Assembly (NCBI RefSeq): GCF_014212135.1
Contig: NZ_JACJVQ010000013.1
Span: 330,658 to 390,609 of the forward strand
Origin: Cohnella thailandensis
GTDB lineage: Bacteria; Bacillota; Bacilli; Paenibacillales; Paenibacillaceae
Direction: 5' to 3'
DNA length: 59,952 nt
Shown: piece after piece, positions 57,364 through 59,952 of the stretch
How positions within the stretch are numbered: position 1 is the first letter of the stretch
How the letters are laid out: each line of letters begins with the position of its first letter
The notes under the pieces: generated by a model
Database searches by the model: none
Told to the model about the DNA's origin: nothing
What the model saw: only the letters and a program-made list of their open reading frames with translations
Program-made: the position numbers and the translations under genes

Positions 57364-57393
57364 GCGTGAACTCTCCCTTGCTAACGATAATAA

Positions 57394-57405
57394 ACGATAT
57401 ATCGT
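57394..57405. promoter_or_regulatory. Palindrome between the nitroreductase and the uracil permease
   Basis: ACGATATATCGT is a perfect 12-bp palindrome preceded by another ACGATA half-site (57384-57389). It lies 31 bases upstream of the nitroreductase start, where an operator would be expected. Confidence 0.4.
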
Positions 57406-57501
57406 ATTTATTGGATTTAGGTTGCATTGTATACGCGCCCCCAATCTTTGTCAAGACTTCTAATCCGAAGACACCGACATCCCGGGAGGCCGAATGCGCC
57501 T

Positions 57502-58791
57502 ATGAAAAAAGAAATCGGAATCCGCGAGGTCCCGCCTCTCGGACAGAGCTTTATGCTCAGCCTGCAGCATTTGTTCGCGATGTTCGGTTCTACGGTGCTC
57601 GTCCCTAACTATCTTGGCGTCGATCCCTCGATCTGCCTCTTGATGAACGGGATCGGAACCCTGTTGTATATCGCGATCTGCCGCGGAGGCATTCCCGCCT
57701 ACCTAGGCTCCAGCTTCGCCTTTATCGCTCCCGCGGGGGCGGTCATCGGCGCCCATTCGGACATCGGGGACGGCTATGCCGCCGCGCTCGGCGGCTTCAT
57801 CGCGGCGGGCATCGTCTTCACGGCGGTCGCCCTCCTCGTTCAAGCGGCCGGAACCCGCTGGATCTATATCGTCTTCCCTCCCGCGGCGATGGGAGCGATC
57901 GTCTCCATCATCGGGCTCGAGCTCATTCCTACGGCGGCCGGAATGGCCGGATGGACGTCGGGCGGCGCGGCCGATTGGAAGCCGGATGCCGATTCCATCC
58001 TGCTCTCGACCGTCACCTTGCTCGTTACCGTTCTCGGTTCCGTGCTGTTCCGCGGCTTCCTCGGCATCATTCCCATCCTGATCGGAATCGTCGTCGGTTA
58101 CGCCTTGGCCGCCGCCATCGGAGTCGCCGACTTCTCCGCCGTCCGGGACAGCTCGTGGTTCGCATCGCCGCAATTCGCGTTTCCGATCCTCGAATGGAGC
58201 GCCGTTCTGACGATTCTTCCCGCGGCGCTCGTCGTTATCGTCGAACACATCGGTCATCTCGTCGTTACCGGCAATATCGTCGGCAAGGACTTGTCCAAGG
58301 ACCCCGGCTTGCACCGCTCCATGCTCGGCAACGGGCTATCCACGATCCTGTCAGGCTTCGTCGGCTCCACGCCCAACACGACCTACGGCGAGAACATCGG
58401 AGTCCTCGCCATTACGAAGGTGTACTCTACTTTCGTCATCGGTGGAGCTGCCGTTATCGCCATTCTTCTGTCCTTCCTGGGCAAGGTGTCCGCCTTGATC
58501 GCCAACATCCCCGTCGCCGTCATGGGCGGGGTCTCCCTGCTGCTGTTCGGGGTGATCGCGGCTTCCGGCTTCCGGATGCTGGTCGAAGCCGGAGTGGACT
58601 ACAGCCGTCCGACGAATCTATTCCTCACCACCGTCGTTCTGGCTACCGGCTTATCCGGCGCCAAGATTACCGCAGGCGATTTCTCGTTGTCCGGTATGGC
58701 GCTCGCCACCGTCGTCGCTATCGCGATGAGCTTGCTTTTTAAACTGTTCGAAGCGATGAGATGGTCTAATGATGCCGCTGCCTCCGAATGA
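57502..58791 (+). CDS. Uracil permease (NCS2 family)
   Basis: Proton-coupled nucleobase importer, 429 residues and about 14 membrane segments. The UraA-type substrate motifs are VVEHIGHLVVTGNIVGKDL and GSTPNTTYGENIG. The start MKKEIGIREVPPLGQS at 57502 has GGGAGG upstream. No PyrR attenuator structure was recognised in the leader, unlike pyrP of B. subtilis, so regulation is unclear. Single gene. Confidence 0.93.
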   Translation: MKKEIGIREVPPLGQSFMLSLQHLFAMFGSTVLVPNYLGVDPSICLLMNGIGTLLYIAICRGGIPAYLGSSFAFIAPAGAVIGAHSDIGDGYAAALGGFIAAGIVFTAVALLVQAAGTRWIYIVFPPAAMGAIVSIIGLELIPTAAGMAGWTSGGAADWKPDADSILLSTVTLLVTVLGSVLFRGFLGIIPILIGIVVGYALAAAIGVADFSAVRDSSWFASPQFAFPILEWSAVLTILPAALVVIVEHIGHLVVTGNIVGKDLSKDPGLHRSMLGNGLSTILSGFVGSTPNTTYGENIGVLAITKVYSTFVIGGAAVIAILLSFLGKVSALIANIPVAVMGGVSLLLFGVIAASGFRMLVEAGVDYSRPTNLFLTTVVLATGLSGAKITAGDFSLSGMALATVVAIAMSLLFKLFEAMRWSNDAAASE

Positions 58792-58895
58792 GGACTGGTT
58801 TACACTCCATTAACGCAGTTTAGGATCCTCGTTTACGTTCCTCTGCTAAGCTCAAAGCGGCCCCCTTCATTTTAGCGAAGCGAGAGGAGAACGAG

Positions 58896-59168
58896 ATGTC
58901 CTTTAACGCCTTGGGAGAATTCGCCGACACTTCTTCGTCTACCCGATTCGTGCCGCACCTGCCGGCCAAGATGTCCTGCCGCGAGGCTCTGCGAACGATC
59001 AACGGTTACCCGGATGTCGAATTCTTTATCGTGTGCGACTCCTCCTCCAAGCCCCTAGGCTACCTGGAGAGGAAACCATTCCTGCTGGCGTTGAGCGGAC
59101 GCTTGGGCCTTGGCTTTTATTCCTCGAAGCCGGTGCGCCTCCTGATGATCCCGTTTAAAAAACGATAA
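58896..59168 (+). CDS. Small half-CBS-like protein
   Basis: A 90-residue protein. Residues about 40-85 (FFIVCDSSSKPLGYLERKPF, then SSKPVRLLMIPF) look like a single CBS motif of the kind that precedes or follows GGDEF/EAL domains (SPVGLLMR...YGYALYMNRPV). No second CBS half is present. GAGAGGAG lies six bases before the ATG and a good terminator follows, so it is an intact gene, not obvious debris. Function unknown. Confidence 0.6.
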   Translation: MSFNALGEFADTSSSTRFVPHLPAKMSCREALRTINGYPDVEFFIVCDSSSKPLGYLERKPFLLALSGRLGLGFYSSKPVRLLMIPFKKR

Positions 59169-59215
59169 AGGCAGAAGGAATCGATCGACAAGCGATTTTC
59201 CTATCTGCCTTTTTG
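59167..59215 (+). terminator. Terminator after the half-CBS gene
   Basis: AAAGGCAGA/TCTGCCTTT stem with an inner AATCG/GCGATT pairing, then TTTTT. Confidence 0.8.
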
Positions 59216-59267
59216 ATTTAGACCCCGAATCCCGCCCGATATAGCAATCCTCCGCAGCTTGAACCTC

Positions 59268-59835
59268 CTAGCCCGTCAATTGATGCCCATAGCGCTCCCA
59301 ATGAACCTCGACGCTCGCCCCGACTCCTGTCAATAGCTGACTGAGCTCCTCCTTCTCCTGCGGCGCGCAGATCGGATCGTTCGTTCCGGCTCCGATGAAG
59401 ACCGACACTCCGCTTAATTCCGGCAGCTCCAGCCCGCGCATCGGCACCATCGGGTGATGCAGGATCGCCTTGCGGAACGCGTCCGGGTAGTGGAACAGTA
59501 GGCTTCCCGCGATGTTCGCGCCGTTGGAGTAGCCGATCGCGATAAAGTTATTCCGATCCAGGTTGTATTCCTTCGCCGCTTCGCTTAGGAAATCGTACGT
59601 CTCCTTCGTGCGGAACTTGAGGTCCTCCTCGTCGAACACGCCTTCCGCCAGGCGCCGGAAAAACCTCGGCATGCCGTTCCAGAACATTTCCTCTTACCGA
59701 CAAGACGGCGGCGTTCGGATCGATCCTCCCCGCAAGAGGGAGGAGATCTCTCTCCGTCCCTCCCGTGCCGTGGAACAGCACCAGCGTCGGGGCATTCGGC
59801 GTCTTGGCCGGCTCGAAAAGATGCTTCATGCTCAT
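59268..59835 (-). pseudogene. mhqD: Broken mhqD-like alpha/beta hydrolase
   Basis: Related to MhqD/YodD of B. subtilis (hydrolase of the quinone-response mhqNOD operon). The N-terminal part runs in one frame from the ATG at 59835 (PTLVLFHGTGGTERDLLPLA, ending ...SVRGNVLE). The homologous continuation NGMPRFFRRLAEGVFDEEDL is in another frame, starting near 59677. The two-base loss lies near 59679. All later motifs survive: GYSNGANIAG (nucleophile Ser), GAGTNDP, GHQLT (His). The frame then stops at TAG (59268), followed by EVQAAEDCY, which looks like the missing C-terminal helix. Two lesions argue for a decayed gene; a sequencing error at the first is possible. Confidence 0.8.
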
Positions 59836-59837
59836 GC

Positions 59838-59952
59838 TTATCGATCCTCCTTCAGCACGCGGACTTCGATCGGAATCAGGTTGTCTTCGATCAGCTGGCG
59901 GTGCTTCTCGTACCAAGCCGGAAGCTGCAGCTTCTCGCCCAGATGCTCAAAC
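59838..59952 (-). CDS. C-terminal end of a ring-cleaving dioxygenase-like (VOC) protein, partial
   Basis: Only about 38 residues are visible: FEHLGEKLQLPAWYEKHRQL then IEVRVLKEDR and stop. This resembles the C-terminal end of MhqA/MhqO-type ring-cleaving dioxygenases, and the position directly upstream of mhqD supports it. Its stop lies two bases before the mhqD-like ATG. Its GGAGG serves as the next gene's ribosome site. Confidence 0.6.
   Translation of the reverse strand, partial: FEHLGEKLQLPAWYEKHRQLIEDNLIPIEVRVLKEDR

Noticed and set aside
57427..57502. PyrR-type attenuator or riboswitch before the uracil permease
   Set aside because: The short leader lacks the conserved PyrR-binding loop and competing hairpins. 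No purine, lysine or other riboswitch core was recognised elsewhere.

Overview
The window looks like chromosomal DNA of a spore-forming, fairly GC-rich Bacillota, most likely Paenibacillaceae (Cohnella/Paenibacillus type). This rests on a GerA-GerB-GerC germinant receptor operon, Bacillus-type operators (AraR, YtrA and cre-like sites), strong AGGAGG ribosome-binding sites, frequent TTG/GTG starts, and protein families typical of that group. No rRNA, tRNA, CRISPR array, phage or insertion sequence was recognised.

Layout. 1-6.1 kb: the N-terminal part of a glycogen branching enzyme, a chemoreceptor with almost no extracellular sensor, a thioredoxin-reductase-like flavoprotein and a secreted zinc metalloprotease. 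6.4-19.9 kb: a carbohydrate island. It holds araA behind two AraR boxes and a 22-bp tandem repeat, a GH42-GH95-GH2 glycosidase operon with a divergent AraC regulator and a kinase-fold protein, and a separate kdgA-kdgK pair. Together they suggest use of galactose-, arabinose- and fucose/L-galactose-bearing plant glycans (pectin side chains) plus the 2-keto-3-deoxygluconate route. 20.1-25.2 kb: a glycine-rich lipoprotein, a striking palindrome array and a heterodimeric ABC exporter. 25.3-32.5 kb: the ger operon, clpP, an ArsR-like regulator coupled to an unrecognised 83-residue protein, lipoate ligase and an aldo/keto reductase.

32.5-36.6 kb: a five-gene operon (GntR/YtrA regulator plus two ATPase/permease pairs) whose promoter carries a textbook AGTGTA-N13-TACACT operator. 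36.6-39.6 kb: an RluA pseudouridine synthase, and a MarR regulator with an MFS exporter behind paired palindromic operators. 39.6-47.3 kb: a purine nucleoside island (NupNOPQ-type ABC importer, nucleoside hydrolase, adenosine deaminase). 47.3-53.5 kb: a MacAB/FtsX-like system with an adaptor lipoprotein, a large permease and two ATPases, one fused to a C-terminal AbrB/SpoVT-like domain, plus a DinB/BstA-like protein. 53.7-59.95 kb: a stand-alone LytTR regulator under a cre-like site, a second aldo/keto reductase, cardiolipin synthase, a nitroreductase, a uracil permease, a half-CBS-like small protein, and an mhqO-mhqD remnant in which mhqD is broken.

The strongest candidates for something undescribed are the five-copy palindrome array at 21.2-21.4 kb, the ATPase-AbrB fusion, and the araA upstream repeat. 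I do not see one clear, complete novel system. Most of the window is recognisable metabolic and transport DNA. All identifications come from reading the sequence and recalling families, without database searches.
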